DNA from: Deltaproteobacteria bacterium
Lineage (GTDB): Bacteria; Myxococcota_A; Polyangia; Haliangiales; Haliangiaceae
Assembly (NCBI GenBank): GCA_013813765.1
Contig: JACCRC010000331.1
Coordinates: 1 to 44,804, forward strand
Length of the DNA stretch: 44,804 nucleotides
Direction: 5' to 3'
In this document: positions 1 through 8,324 of the stretch, piece after piece
How positions within the stretch are numbered: position 1 is the first letter of the stretch
Layout of the letters: every line of letters starts with the position of its first letter
The notes under the pieces: model-generated
Database searches by the model: none
What the model was told of the DNA's origin: nothing
Seen by the model: the letters and a program-made list of their open reading frames with translations, nothing else
Program-made: the position numbers and the translations under genes

Positions 1-560
1 GAGGAACCGGGATCGCCGCCGTGCACGTCGCGAAGATCATCGGAGCACGGGTGATCGCGACGGGGCGGTCGGCGACAAAGCTCGAGGTGGTGAAGGCACA
101 GGGCGCAGATCACGTGCTCTCGTCGACGGACTTTGCCGCGGAGGTGAAGGCACTCACCGGCGGCAAAGGTGTGGACGTGGTCTACGACGGCGTCGGCGGC
201 GACATCTCGGTCGAGAGCCTGCGCTGCGTGCGGTTCGGTGCGCGGTTCCTGATCGTCGGCTGGGCCGCGACGCCGTTCGTCTCGCGCGGCAAGGGTATGC
301 GCGGCGCGCCGAACGCGAACGTCTTGCCGACCAACCTCATCATGATGAAGGGGCTCGACGTGCTCGGATCGCCGACCGTGATCTCGACCGTGAACGATCC
401 GTCGCTGCGAGCGCCACGGCTCGCGCAGGTACTCGCGTGGGCCGAGTCAGGCGCGATCGCGCCACTCGTTTCGCGCACCTATCCCCTCGCGGACTACGAG
501 GCCGCCATGCGAGCGAAGTGGAGCGGGGAAGTCGTGGGAGGGTGCGTCCTCCACCCGTGA
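1..560 (+). CDS. Zinc-type alcohol dehydrogenase / NADPH:quinone oxidoreductase, C-terminal part
   Basis: This is the 3' end of a medium-chain dehydrogenase/reductase gene whose start lies before the window; the frame is open to base 3. The first residues read GTGIAAVHVAK, the nucleotide-binding Rossmann turn (GxGxxA), followed by a family-typical run through GADHV, KGVDVVYDGVGG and a closing PLADYEAAM segment. The family reduces quinones or other activated carbonyls with NADPH in the cytoplasm. No structural-zinc cysteine cluster is visible in the part present, which favours the quinone-oxidoreductase branch. The substrate cannot be read from the sequence. Family assignment is firm. Confidence 0.85.
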   Translation, partial: GTGIAAVHVAKIIGARVIATGRSATKLEVVKAQGADHVLSSTDFAAEVKALTGGKGVDVVYDGVGGDISVESLRCVRFGARFLIVGWAATPFVSRGKGMRGAPNANVLPTNLIMMKGLDVLGSPTVISTVNDPSLRAPRLAQVLAWAESGAIAPLVSRTYPLADYEAAMRAKWSGEVVGGCVLHP

Positions 561-591
561 TCCGACGACGGCGACGGCGTAGTATTCACGC

Positions 592-1470
592 ATGACCCGT
601 TTCGCCTTTGTTGTCCTGACCCTGCTCGCCGGGACCGCGAGCGCCCAGAGCCCGCATGACGTCTGCAAGGGCGACTCGAAGACAGCGGTCGCGGGCACCG
701 GCAAACCCTCGATCGCGATGGTCTACCTCGAGGACTTCCCGGTCACGACCACGGGACCGATGCGCAACGCGGTCGCCGCTCCGATCGCGAAGAAAGAGAA
801 GGCGAAGATCGTCCCCAACGTCGACACCGAGGCTGCAAAGAAACTGGTCGACGCGAAGAAGTGGAACGAGAAGAGCGAAGCGTGCGGCCAGGCGCCATCG
901 GTGATCGCCGCGCTCGGGCAGAAGCACCCGAACCTCGAGACGGGTACCGTGACGATCACGTGCGACGGCGACAAGTGCCGGCTCCACGTCGACCTCGAGC
1001 GCCACGGCCAGCTCGGCGCGAATCGGTGGGCGCGGTACTCGGTCGACCTCCCCCCGGGCAAGCCCACGGTCGCGAGCATCCAGAAGGCCGCCGCGAAGCT
1101 CGCGCCGAACGGCGTACCGCCCGATGCGCCAAAGACCGGCCTCGCGGTCGCCGAGCTCGCCGATGGCACCGTCACCGTGCGTAGCGATGTCGATGGCTCG
1201 CTCGAGTCCGATCGGATCTTCGAGGCGAACCGGGCGTTCGCCGCGTGCGCGATCAAGGGCCGCAAGAAGCACGATGTTCGCGGCTACTGGGCGGAATGGA
1301 AGCTCGGCGCGAAGGGCAATCCGTTCCAGGCAACCGTGAAGGCCTTCGGTGGCCGTGACCCTGCTGATGAGAAGGCGGCCGAGTGCCTGGCGAAGGCGAT
1401 CGAGGCCACGCAGCTTCGCTGCCCGCGTGACGGCAAGGTCGTCACGGTGAAGACAGCGATCTGCCTTTGA
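592..1470 (+). CDS. Secreted protein with AgmX/PglI-like C-terminal region
   Basis: The 292-residue product starts with a Sec signal peptide (TRFAFVV...AGTASA, cleavage expected near residue 19), so it should be periplasmic or secreted. The C-terminal ~100 residues (around ANRAFAACAIKG, a polar strand region, then AAECLAKAIEATQLRCP) have the spacing of the AgmX/PglI C-terminal fold: an early Cys, a beta region and a late Cys before the last strand. This is a weak resemblance, not a firm hit. The stop codon overlaps the next start by 4 bp, so the two are probably co-translated. The function is unknown. Confidence 0.7.
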   Translation: MTRFAFVVLTLLAGTASAQSPHDVCKGDSKTAVAGTGKPSIAMVYLEDFPVTTTGPMRNAVAAPIAKKEKAKIVPNVDTEAAKKLVDAKKWNEKSEACGQAPSVIAALGQKHPNLETGTVTITCDGDKCRLHVDLERHGQLGANRWARYSVDLPPGKPTVASIQKAAAKLAPNGVPPDAPKTGLAVAELADGTVTVRSDVDGSLESDRIFEANRAFAACAIKGRKKHDVRGYWAEWKLGAKGNPFQATVKAFGGRDPADEKAAECLAKAIEATQLRCPRDGKVVTVKTAICL

Positions 1471-2018
1471 GGATCGCGGCGCTCGCGCTGCTGTTGATCG
1501 CGTGCGAGGGCCGCGACCAGCCGCACGCGTCCGCGACACCGTCGGGCCCCGCAGCCGACTGCACGCTCGTTGCGGAGGTGTTGACCTCGTTCGAGCTCGG
1601 CAACTACGCGTCGATCGAGGAGCGCCGTCCCAAGATCGCCGAGTGGCGTGCGAAGTGCGAGGCGCAGAAGCTCACGAAGGAGGAGGGCGACTGCATCCTC
1701 GACGCGAAGCGAGAGAGGGACCTGGTGTACTGCCCGAGGTCGCTGATGTTTCCGCCGTACAAGCTGACGGCGGAGGGCGAGGTGATCAGCGGCCTGCCGC
1801 CCGAGTGCAGCAAGTATCTGATCGGGCTCGAGCGGTACACGCGGTGCCACGGTCTCCCGGCCGAAGCACGCGCGTCGATCGCGAGCACGGTCGCGCAGAT
1901 GCGACGAAACTGGTCGATGTTCTCGGAGCAGACACCGATGCCTCCCGCGGTCGCCGCCGCGTGCAAGCAAGGCAACGACGCGATCCGTCAGGCGATGGTC
2001 ACGTTCAGTTGTGACTGA
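1467..2018 (+). CDS. Cysteine-patterned lipoprotein
   Basis: The start is TTG at 1467, inside the TTGA overlap with the upstream gene, which places a short lipoprotein signal ending in lipobox LIAC directly at the N-terminus. The mature 170-odd residues carry regularly spaced cysteines in helical segments (DCTLVAEVL, AKCEAQKL, DCILDA, VYCPR, PPECSKYL). The same pattern, including an LGN-x-A motif after the first Cys helix, occurs in the lipoprotein at 34823-35431, so the two appear paralogous. No known domain recognised. Expected location is the cell envelope. Confidence 0.7.
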   Translation: MRIAALALLLIACEGRDQPHASATPSGPAADCTLVAEVLTSFELGNYASIEERRPKIAEWRAKCEAQKLTKEEGDCILDAKRERDLVYCPRSLMFPPYKLTAEGEVISGLPPECSKYLIGLERYTRCHGLPAEARASIASTVAQMRRNWSMFSEQTPMPPAVAAACKQGNDAIRQAMVTFSCD

Positions 2019-2030
2019 GCCGCCGGGAGA

Positions 2031-2074
2031 ATTCTCGCGCGACGAAGTACGCGAGAATATCCTTCCGGCGAAGG
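2031..2074. terminator. Two adjacent hairpins in an intergenic spacer
   Basis: A perfect 9-bp stem (2031-2039 with 2050-2058, attctcgcg/cgcgagaat, 10-nt loop) begins 12 bp after the stop codon of the upstream lipoprotein. A second 5-bp stem with a 4-nt loop follows (2061-2065 with 2070-2074). There is no T-run, so a classical intrinsic terminator is not shown. The position after one gene and 68 bp before the next suggests transcript-end formation or mRNA processing. Confidence 0.4.
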
Positions 2075-2141
2075 AATCCCCGTGAGGCGGGCGACTGAGT
2101 GAAAAGTTGCCACCACACACGAGCCCGACGAGGCTGGGAAC

Positions 2142-2672
2142 GTGGGGCTACGCTCGCAAACGCTGTTGATGGTCGCGGCGCTCGGTGCGTGTGCGTCCAC
2201 ACCGCAGATCGCCGAGCGCACCGTCGCGCCGCCCGCGCCTCCGATCACGGAGCCTGTGCTCGTCGCTGGACCAGCACCGCGGCCGGGTCTCACGGCGGCG
2301 ACGCGCGTGCGCGCCACCGATCGGTTGCGCCAGCGGATCGCGCGCGTTCCGGTTCGCTCCTCCTACGTGCTGTCTCCGTCGCTCACGCGGCTCGATGTAA
2401 CCGTCGACACCGGCGCGACGGTGGCGTGCTCCGTCGAGGTGCGCGTGTCGCCGGCGTCCGCGCTCGGTGAAGAGCGCTGGGAAGGAGGTCGCAGCGCGAT
2501 CGCGGTCGGCCGCGCGCTCGTGACGTCGACGGCGTCTGCAGACGAGGTCGAGGCTTCGGTGGACACGTGCGTCGACACCGCGACCGATCGGGTCATCGTT
2601 GGACGCGTGATGCAGTTCCTCGCGCGCACCGGCGCTGCAGCACCGGGCGTGGTCTCGCTGCGCGGCGACTGA
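2142..2672 (+). CDS. Small lipoprotein of unknown function
   Basis: The GTG start at 2142 is preceded by a GA-rich stretch and gives a signal peptide with lipobox LGAC around residue 17. The mature part is a Pro/Ala-rich linker (about residues 20-55) followed by about 110 residues predicted as mostly beta strands (SYVLSPSLTRLDVTVDTG, TVACSVEVRVSP), with a C-terminal helix. I recognise no family. Anchoring in the outer membrane is likely since the residue after the Cys is Ala, not Asp. Confidence 0.65.
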   Translation: MGLRSQTLLMVAALGACASTPQIAERTVAPPAPPITEPVLVAGPAPRPGLTAATRVRATDRLRQRIARVPVRSSYVLSPSLTRLDVTVDTGATVACSVEVRVSPASALGEERWEGGRSAIAVGRALVTSTASADEVEASVDTCVDTATDRVIVGRVMQFLARTGAAAPGVVSLRGD

Positions 2673-2695
2673 CGCGGCGCGATGGTCTCGCCGAG

Positions 2696-4141
2696 CTACT
2701 GAGGCTCGTCGGTCGCGTCGACCACGTCGGTGCCTTCGATCGTCTCGATCATCGGCGGCTCCGGGAACGTGGGCGGCAGCGCACCGAGGAGCGCGAGGCC
2801 TTCCTCGAGGTACGCGACGAACCGCAGCCGGTCGAGCGCGTTGCGGCGAGATTCACTCGCGCTTGCCTCGAGCTGCTCGCGCAGCACGCGCTTTTCCTCG
2901 ACGAGCACCTCGCCGCTGCCGTTCGCAGCGAGGAGCCGCTCCTCGAGCGACTTCACGCTCGCGTCGAGCTGTGCGGCCTTCTCCTTGGTCTCGGCGAGCT
3001 CGCGCAGCGTCTTCTGGTGCTGCTCGCGCAGGAGCGCGGTGCCTTCCTCGAGACCCTTCGCGAGCCCTTCGACGCTGCGCACGCTCTGCTGCAGCGAGAG
3101 GATCTGCGCGTCGCGCTCGCCGATCGCCTTCGCGAGCTCCGCAGCATGCGCGCGCGCCCCGGCGGCCTGCTCGATCGAGTACGCCGCGGCCGCCTGCGCC
3201 TTGTCACGCGCATGTTCCTCCGCCACCTGCGCCATGTCGCGCGCGTGCGCTTCTTCACGTGCGGTGGCCTCGCGGATCGCGTCGGCCTCGAGCGCCTTGA
3301 TCTTCGCATCCTGCCGCTCGCGCTCCTCGGCGAGCGTGCGGGCCTCGAGCGCGCGGGGCTCCAGCTCGCCGCGCAGCGCCTGGAGCGACCGCTCGTGCGC
3401 TTCCTTCAGCTGCGAGAGCTCGGCCTCGTGCCCGGAGGTGACGCGGGCCAGCTCGGCGACGTGGCCATCGGTCGTGCGTGCGATCGCCGTGGCGTGAGCT
3501 TGCTCCACGGCCTCGAGCCCGGCCTTGCGCTGTGCTTCGAGCTCCGCCTGATCTTGCGCCGCGCGCTCCTCGAGCATCTGGCGCTCCGCGCTCCACAGCT
3601 GGCGCGTCTCGTCGAACGAGCGGGTGAGCTCGTCGATCTTCATCTGCGCTGCCATTCGCGCCTCGCGCTCGCGCTCGAGGAACTGTGCCATCTCCTCGGC
3701 ATTCGCGTTCGCGTCCGCGACCCGCTGCTCCATGCCCTGGGTGCGGGCCTCGTACGCGGTCAGCTGATCGATCCGCTCCTGGAGCTGGCGCTGCTGCTCG
3801 ACCATCGCTTCGTGCGCGGCGACGGACTCCAACCGCTTCTCGATCTCGGCGGCGAGCTCGTCATCCTTGTTCGCGAGCTGGACCTGCGCCTCGGAGAGCT
3901 GGCGCTGGAGGCGCGACAGCTGCCGTCGCAGCGACAGCTCGGACTCGGCCGACTCGGCGTTGACGACCGGGGGCGTGGTCTGCGAGCTCGAACGTCGCTG
4001 CTCGAGCAGCGCGGAGGCCGCTTGCGATGCGGTATCGGCGCGGCGCGGCGGCGCGAACACCCGATCGACACGGTAGTTCGTTTCCGGAGGAATGCCGTCC
4101 TCCGCGGGTTCCTGCCGCGAATCCACCCCGCGTTTCTTCAT
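2696..4141 (-). CDS. Long coiled-coil protein
   Basis: The frame is open further upstream, but that part shadows the neighbouring gene. The likely start is ATG at 4141 (GTG at 4144 is an alternative), giving 481 residues. The N-terminal ~60 residues are basic and disordered; residues ~64-430 are almost unbroken heptad repeats rich in Glu, Gln, Ala and Arg (RQLSRLQRQLSEAQVQLANK and many similar). A short non-coiled tail ends in acidic residues. There is no signal peptide or membrane segment, so it is probably a cytoplasmic scaffold. It lies 37 bp downstream of the AgmX/PglI-type lipoprotein gene on the same strand and is probably co-transcribed. Confidence 0.75.
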   Translation of the reverse strand: MKKRGVDSRQEPAEDGIPPETNYRVDRVFAPPRRADTASQAASALLEQRRSSSQTTPPVVNAESAESELSLRRQLSRLQRQLSEAQVQLANKDDELAAEIEKRLESVAAHEAMVEQQRQLQERIDQLTAYEARTQGMEQRVADANANAEEMAQFLEREREARMAAQMKIDELTRSFDETRQLWSAERQMLEERAAQDQAELEAQRKAGLEAVEQAHATAIARTTDGHVAELARVTSGHEAELSQLKEAHERSLQALRGELEPRALEARTLAEERERQDAKIKALEADAIREATAREEAHARDMAQVAEEHARDKAQAAAAYSIEQAAGARAHAAELAKAIGERDAQILSLQQSVRSVEGLAKGLEEGTALLREQHQKTLRELAETKEKAAQLDASVKSLEERLLAANGSGEVLVEEKRVLREQLEASASESRRNALDRLRFVAYLEEGLALLGALPPTFPEPPMIETIEGTDVVDATDEPQ

Positions 4142-4178
4142 CACGCTCGACGAGTATGGGTCAGGTATCCCCTGCCAC

Positions 4179-5312
4179 TCAACCGCCGCTGCGGCGAAAC
4201 GTGAACGGGTAGTTGACCCGGACCACGCCGCCGTCTTTGGGCTTGGGAAACTCGATGCTTCCGATGACGCTGGCAACGCAGGCGGACACCGAGGGGTGCA
4301 CTCCCGACCCCTGTGCTTCACGCACGCTTCCGGACGCGGTGATCGTGAAGCTCGCGGCGACCGTCCCCTGCAAGCCCGGCGTCGCGAGCAGCTGCTTCTC
4401 GTAGCAGTACTGGATCTTCTGGATGTTGCGCTTGATGTAGCGGCGGATGATTGCCTTGTCGAGATCGCCCGAAGCGCTCGGCTGACCGATCGACAGCGTC
4501 GGGACGCCACCGGTGTACGAGCCCGCGGTCCCGACACGCTGCTCGGGGGCCGTCGTGTCGACGGTCAGCTGGACCTCGTCGACGCCCGCGCTCGCGAGTG
4601 CGCCGAGCAGCGTGACGAGCATCTGCACGTCGACCTGCGGCTGCAGCGTCAGCGCGGCGAGGAGGTTCATGCTCGTGGCCTTGCGCTGGCTCTCGACGAG
4701 CTTCTGCACCTCTGCGTCGATGTCGCCCCACGCGACCGAGGCGCCGTACAGTGTGAGCCCGTGTACGCTGACGTCGATATGGATCGGGGCGGCCTGGATC
4801 GTCGCCGGCTCGAACAGATACGCCGTGCGCGCCGGCCGTTCGCCTTGCACCGCGATCGCGATCGCGCGCGGGCTCGCTCGCTGAAGCACGGTGATCACGT
4901 CCTTGCTGGGCGCACGGGCGTCGGCGAGCAAGACGGTGTGCGCGTGATCGGTGTCGGCGGCGAGCCGGCCGTGCGTGGAGGCTCCGAGGCCTCCGTCGGC
5001 CGTGCCTTCGCCGAGCAGCTTGTCGAGCGTGTCGCCGATCTGCGCGACCTGGATCGCCGAGCCGCCGTTCGCGCGGAGCCCCGGTGACAGCTTTCCGGCG
5101 CTGAGCTCGCCGTTCGGCTTCAGCGCGATGAACGTGGGCGCGTCGATCCATGGACGCGTGCGCATCGGATCGATCGCCGGCAGCTCGACGGGCAGACGTA
5201 CATTCTTCGGCACCTGCGCAACCGGCGCGCGCACCGCGCTCTCCTTTGCCGCCGGTGCCCCCGAATCCCGGCACGCGGCGACTGCGAGTACCGCCAGTAG
5301 CATTCGCCGCAT
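4179..5312 (-). CDS. Lipoprotein with AgmX/PglI C-terminal domain
   Basis: The 377-residue product starts with a signal peptide and lipobox VAAC (Cys 14). The C-terminal ~100 residues (IIRRYIKRNIQKIQYCYEKQ ... VSACVASVIGSIEFP) match the AgmX/PglI C-terminal domain seen in myxobacterial gliding and adventurous-motility proteins, a TonB-C-like fold with a conserved Cys pair. The middle part (about residues 60-260) holds two segments that resemble ExbD-like periplasmic domains, including an FIALKPNGEL strand and a later VQMLVTLLGAL helix. The gene lies 9 bp after the dehydrogenase gene. A role in envelope force transfer or motility is a family-based inference only. Confidence 0.75.
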   Translation of the reverse strand: MRRMLLAVLAVAACRDSGAPAAKESAVRAPVAQVPKNVRLPVELPAIDPMRTRPWIDAPTFIALKPNGELSAGKLSPGLRANGGSAIQVAQIGDTLDKLLGEGTADGGLGASTHGRLAADTDHAHTVLLADARAPSKDVITVLQRASPRAIAIAVQGERPARTAYLFEPATIQAAPIHIDVSVHGLTLYGASVAWGDIDAEVQKLVESQRKATSMNLLAALTLQPQVDVQMLVTLLGALASAGVDEVQLTVDTTAPEQRVGTAGSYTGGVPTLSIGQPSASGDLDKAIIRRYIKRNIQKIQYCYEKQLLATPGLQGTVAASFTITASGSVREAQGSGVHPSVSACVASVIGSIEFPKPKDGGVVRVNYPFTFRRSGG

Positions 5313-5321
5313 CCAGCGAAG

Positions 5322-6182
5322 TTACCGCGTCCCGTCGACGAAGTCCTTCGCGACGATCGTCCAGTCGGCGTGGCCGTGTCCCTCGGCGATGAACCGATCC
5401 ATCTGCGCTGCGACGAGCGGCAAGAGCGCGAGCGGGATGCCGGCGGCGTCTGCCTCGGCCTGCATGAGCCGCGCGTCCTTGCGCGCCATCGCGAGCTCCC
5501 ACGACGGATGGTCGTAGTCCGCATCGGTGAGGCGCTTGAACCGCGCGGGCACGTTCGCGCCTGGATTGAAGTGATCGAACAGCGAGCCGACCTCGCGTGG
5601 CGAGATGCCCATCGACTTGCCGAGCGCGAGCATGTCGGTGAAGCCCGCGGTCAGCGCCATCAGGAACAGATTGCCGAGCAGCTTGAACGCCGTGGCAGCA
5701 TCCACGCGCTCGCCGAGGTCGACCAGCTTGCCGGTCATCGGCGCGAGCATGGGCGACACGCGCGCGACGACCTCGCGGTCACCGGAGATCAGCATGAGCC
5801 CGGTCGCGTCGGCGGCGTTCTGCGGACCCATGAACACCGGCACGTGGTGATAGACGATCCCGCGCTCGCGCCACCAAGCCGTGCGCTCGCGCGTCCCCGC
5901 GGTCGAGGTCGTCGAGTGGTCGAGCACGAGCGCGCCCGGTGCGAAGCCGGGCGCCGCGGCGGCGAGCACGCTGTCGACGGCGGCATCATCGGCGAGCACC
6001 ACGTGGACCCGTGACGCGCCGCGCACGGCCTCGACAGCGTCGGAAACTGCTTTCGCTCCAACGGTTTCGAGCGCGCGCGCTTTCTCGGGAGACCGATTCC
6101 ACACACGGACCGCCTCCTCCTTCTTGCGCAGGGAGCGGGTGAAGCCGGAGCCCAGCAAACCCGTACCGAGGATCGTGATCAT
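5322..6182 (-). CDS. NAD(P)-dependent beta-hydroxyacid dehydrogenase family oxidoreductase
   Basis: The 286-residue length is typical for the 3-hydroxyisobutyrate dehydrogenase / GLYR family. The N-terminus MITILGTGLLGSGFTRSL is the GxGxxG dinucleotide fold, followed by VWNRSPEKA, where the Arg after Asn suggests NADPH. LVLDHSTTSTAGTRE corresponds to the family substrate motif (usually DxST). ATAFKLLGNLFL carries the catalytic Lys of the family (G-x-x-K-x-x-x-N). These enzymes oxidise beta-hydroxy acids or reduce small aldehydes or imines in the cytoplasm; the substrate is not determinable here. It appears to be the first gene of a three-gene minus-strand operon. Confidence 0.85.
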   Translation of the reverse strand: MITILGTGLLGSGFTRSLRKKEEAVRVWNRSPEKARALETVGAKAVSDAVEAVRGASRVHVVLADDAAVDSVLAAAAPGFAPGALVLDHSTTSTAGTRERTAWWRERGIVYHHVPVFMGPQNAADATGLMLISGDREVVARVSPMLAPMTGKLVDLGERVDAATAFKLLGNLFLMALTAGFTDMLALGKSMGISPREVGSLFDHFNPGANVPARFKRLTDADYDHPSWELAMARKDARLMQAEADAAGIPLALLPLVAAQMDRFIAEGHGHADWTIVAKDFVDGTR

Positions 6183-6294
6183 TGCGCGAACCTACCGCGG
6201 GTCCAACGATAGGCGTCCTCACGGACCGCGCGGATCTCTCACTCTGTGCTTACGGTGGAACTTCGCGCGGTTCCGTCGAGGAGGGCTAGGGTGA

Positions 6295-7689
6295 GTGTCC
6301 CCTATGACTACCGCCCGCGCCGATGCACGGATCCTGATCGTCGACGACGAAGAGGATACCGCCATGCTGCTTCGCGACGCGCTCCGGCGCCGCGGCTGGA
6401 CCGTGGACGCGGTGCTCTCGGGCGCCGACTGCCTCTCGTACATGCGGCGCGACCCGGTCGACGTCGTGATCTCCGACGTGCAGATGCCGGGGATGACCGG
6501 CATCGAGCTGTGCGACCAGCTCTATCGCCGCTATCCGGACTGCGCTCCGATCGTGCTCACCGGGTTCGGTCAGCTGGACACCGCGGTCGCGGCGCTCCGC
6601 GTCGGGGCGTGGGACTTCCTGACGAAGCCGGTGAAGACCGAGGTGCTCGAGGTCTCGATCATGCGCGCGCTCGATCACTTCTCGCTGCAGCGCGAGGTCA
6701 AGCGGCTCACGCTGGCGCGCGCGTCGAGCGAGCCGATCGAGGACATGCTCGGCGATTCGGGTGCGATCCGCGAGCTCCAGCGGATGATCCGCCGCGTCGC
6801 CGCCACCGATGCCACGGTCCTGATCCAGGGCGAGTCGGGCACCGGCAAGGAGACCGTGGCGCGAGCGCTGCACCGCCTGTCGGAGACCCGCAAGAACGAG
6901 CCGCTCGTCGCGGTCAACTGCGGCGCGATGCCGGCTCCGCTGCTCGAGAGCGAGCTGTTCGGCCACGTCGCGGGCGCGTTCACCGATGCGAAGTCGGCGC
7001 GCGAGGGTCTGTTCCTCCAGGCAGGATCCGGAACGATCCTGCTCGACGAGATCGGCGAGATGCCGATGGAGATGCAGGCGAAGCTGTTGCGCGTGCTGCA
7101 GGAGCGCAGCCTGCGCCCGGTCGGCGGGGACAGCGAGTCGCCGTTCGACGCGCGCGTGATCGTCGCGACCAACCGCGATCTCGAGACCGAGGTCGAGGAA
7201 GGCCGGTTCCGCGAGGATCTGTTCCACCGGATCAACGTCGTCTCGATCCAGGTACCGCCACTGCGCGCCCGTACCGGCGACGTGCTGCTGCTCGCAACCG
7301 CGTTCCTCGAGCGCGCCGCGAGCCGCAAGCAGACGTTCCTCCGCAGCATCTCGCGCCGCGCGTCGCAGCTGCTCGTCGACTACGACTGGCCGGGCAACGT
7401 GCGCGAGCTCGAGAACTGCATGGAGCGCGCGGCCACGCTGTGCCGCGGCGACGAGATCGACCTCGACGATCTCCCGCGCAAGGTCGTCGAGCACCGCTCG
7501 ACGCGCCTCGAGATCTCCACCGCGTCTCCCGCCGAGCTCTTGACGCTCGACGAGATGCAGCACCGCTACGTGCGTCAAGTGCTCGCCGCGGTCGGCGGCA
7601 ACAAGACGCAGGCAGCCCAGATCCTCGGCATCGATCGCCGGTCGATCTACCGCCGCCTCGAGGCGCAGCGGCAGCCCGCCGAAACCTAG
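6295..7689 (+). CDS. NtrC-family sigma-54-dependent response regulator
   Basis: The domain order is a receiver (residues ~12-125, phospho-acceptor Asp61, conserved Lys111), an AAA+ sigma-54 activator (Walker A GESGTGKE at 179-186, Walker B ILLDEIGE near 248) and a Fis-type helix-turn-helix (NKTQAAQILGIDRRSIYRRL, 436-455). It should activate sigma-54 promoters after phosphorylation by an unlinked histidine kinase. The L1 loop reads GAFTDA (227-232) instead of the canonical GAFTGA. The start may be GTG 6295 or ATG 6304; GAGGAG at 6279-6284 suits the first. The stop overlaps the convergent peptide gene by 3 bp. Confidence 0.95.
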   Translation: MSPMTTARADARILIVDDEEDTAMLLRDALRRRGWTVDAVLSGADCLSYMRRDPVDVVISDVQMPGMTGIELCDQLYRRYPDCAPIVLTGFGQLDTAVAALRVGAWDFLTKPVKTEVLEVSIMRALDHFSLQREVKRLTLARASSEPIEDMLGDSGAIRELQRMIRRVAATDATVLIQGESGTGKETVARALHRLSETRKNEPLVAVNCGAMPAPLLESELFGHVAGAFTDAKSAREGLFLQAGSGTILLDEIGEMPMEMQAKLLRVLQERSLRPVGGDSESPFDARVIVATNRDLETEVEEGRFREDLFHRINVVSIQVPPLRARTGDVLLLATAFLERAASRKQTFLRSISRRASQLLVDYDWPGNVRELENCMERAATLCRGDEIDLDDLPRKVVEHRSTRLEISTASPAELLTLDEMQHRYVRQVLAAVGGNKTQAAQILGIDRRSIYRRLEAQRQPAET

Positions 7690-7967
7690 CGACTACGATC
7701 CGGGCCGCCCACGCGGCTGAGATCCTCGATAGCGCGCGTACCGACACCGGTCGCGCAGCCCCATGCTGCGGTGCCGGCGGCTTGCTGCCAGCTGCTCGGA
7801 CGCCCACCGGCGAGCAGCGCCTTGCCCGCGCCGATCGCGCATGCGGCTCCGTACTGGGTGGCCATCTGGCCCCACGTGCGTGGCTGCTGGGGAGCCCCAC
7901 CGTTGCCGCCGGTGATCGTGGAGAGCGTGGCGAGATCGAGAGTCGTGAGCTGGTCGAGCATGGTCAT
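7686..7967 (-). CDS. Putative bacteriocin-like peptide precursor with double-glycine leader
   Basis: From ATG 7967 the product is 93 residues (ATG 7961 would give 91); longer open sequence upstream is Arg/Pro-rich and unlike a leader. The N-terminal 21 residues end in LDLATLSTITGG, with Ile at -4 and Leu at -7 and -12 relative to the Gly-Gly. This is the hydrophobic pattern of leaders cut by C39-peptidase ABC exporters. The remaining 72 residues are Gly/Ala-rich with two Cys (AACAIGAGKALLAGG and TAAWGCATGVG), as in pore-forming class II bacteriocins. No exporter, immunity or maturation gene is in the window. Identification rests on motif only. Confidence 0.6.
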   Translation of the reverse strand: MTMLDQLTTLDLATLSTITGGNGGAPQQPRTWGQMATQYGAACAIGAGKALLAGGRPSSWQQAAGTAAWGCATGVGTRAIEDLSRVGGPDRSR

Positions 7968-8129
7968 CGGACTCTGTGCAGCGACGGTGCCAGCGCGCCC
8001 GATCGCGTATCGTCGCGAGCTCGCGCCCGGATGCGCATCACGTGATGGCTGCTCGACCTTCCATTGCCGGCTGGGAGACCGCCCCACGGGGTCTGTCTAC
8101 CGCGAGCGACATGGGGTAGGTTCTCGCCC

Positions 8130-8231
8130 GTGAGTGGCAAGCCGCAACAGACCTATATCCTTCACACCGTCGGGATCGCGATCGTTCTCGCCGTCGTGCT
8201 GATCGTGTTCCTCCGCGCGAAGTGGGGCTGA
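8130..8231 (+). CDS. 33-residue single-pass membrane protein
   Basis: The GTG start at 8130 gives 33 residues: a short polar N-terminus (SGKPQQTY), one clear transmembrane helix (about residues 10-28, IVLAVVLIVFL) and a basic end RAKWG. A purine-rich GGGGTAGG lies 10 bases upstream. Codon third positions are mostly G or C as in neighbouring genes. The stop codon lies inside the first of two consecutive hairpins. The positive C-terminus argues for N-out/C-in topology. No family is recognised. Confidence 0.55.
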   Translation: MSGKPQQTYILHTVGIAIVLAVVLIVFLRAKWG

Positions 8232-8265
8232 GCCCCACGGGTCACCACACGCTTGTTGTGGTGAC
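8222..8265 (+). terminator. Tandem strong hairpins after the small membrane protein gene
   Basis: The first stem is gtggggc/gccccac (8222-8228 with 8232-8238) with the stop codon TGA as its loop. The second is a perfect 9-bp stem gtcaccaca/tgtggtgac (8241-8249 with 8257-8265) with a 7-nt loop. No T-run follows. The pair most likely ends or protects the short transcript, though a regulatory role for the gene starting near 8325 is possible. Confidence 0.5.
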
Positions 8266-8324
8266 GGAGCGTACGAGATCCGCAACTATTGCATCGTCGT
8301 CGCGGCGACGCTCTAGTGAGTGTG

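Noticed and set aside
2567..4204. A 545-codon plus-strand frame over the coiled-coil gene
   Set aside because: Composition is the mirror of the Glu/Gln coiled coil; no domain is present.
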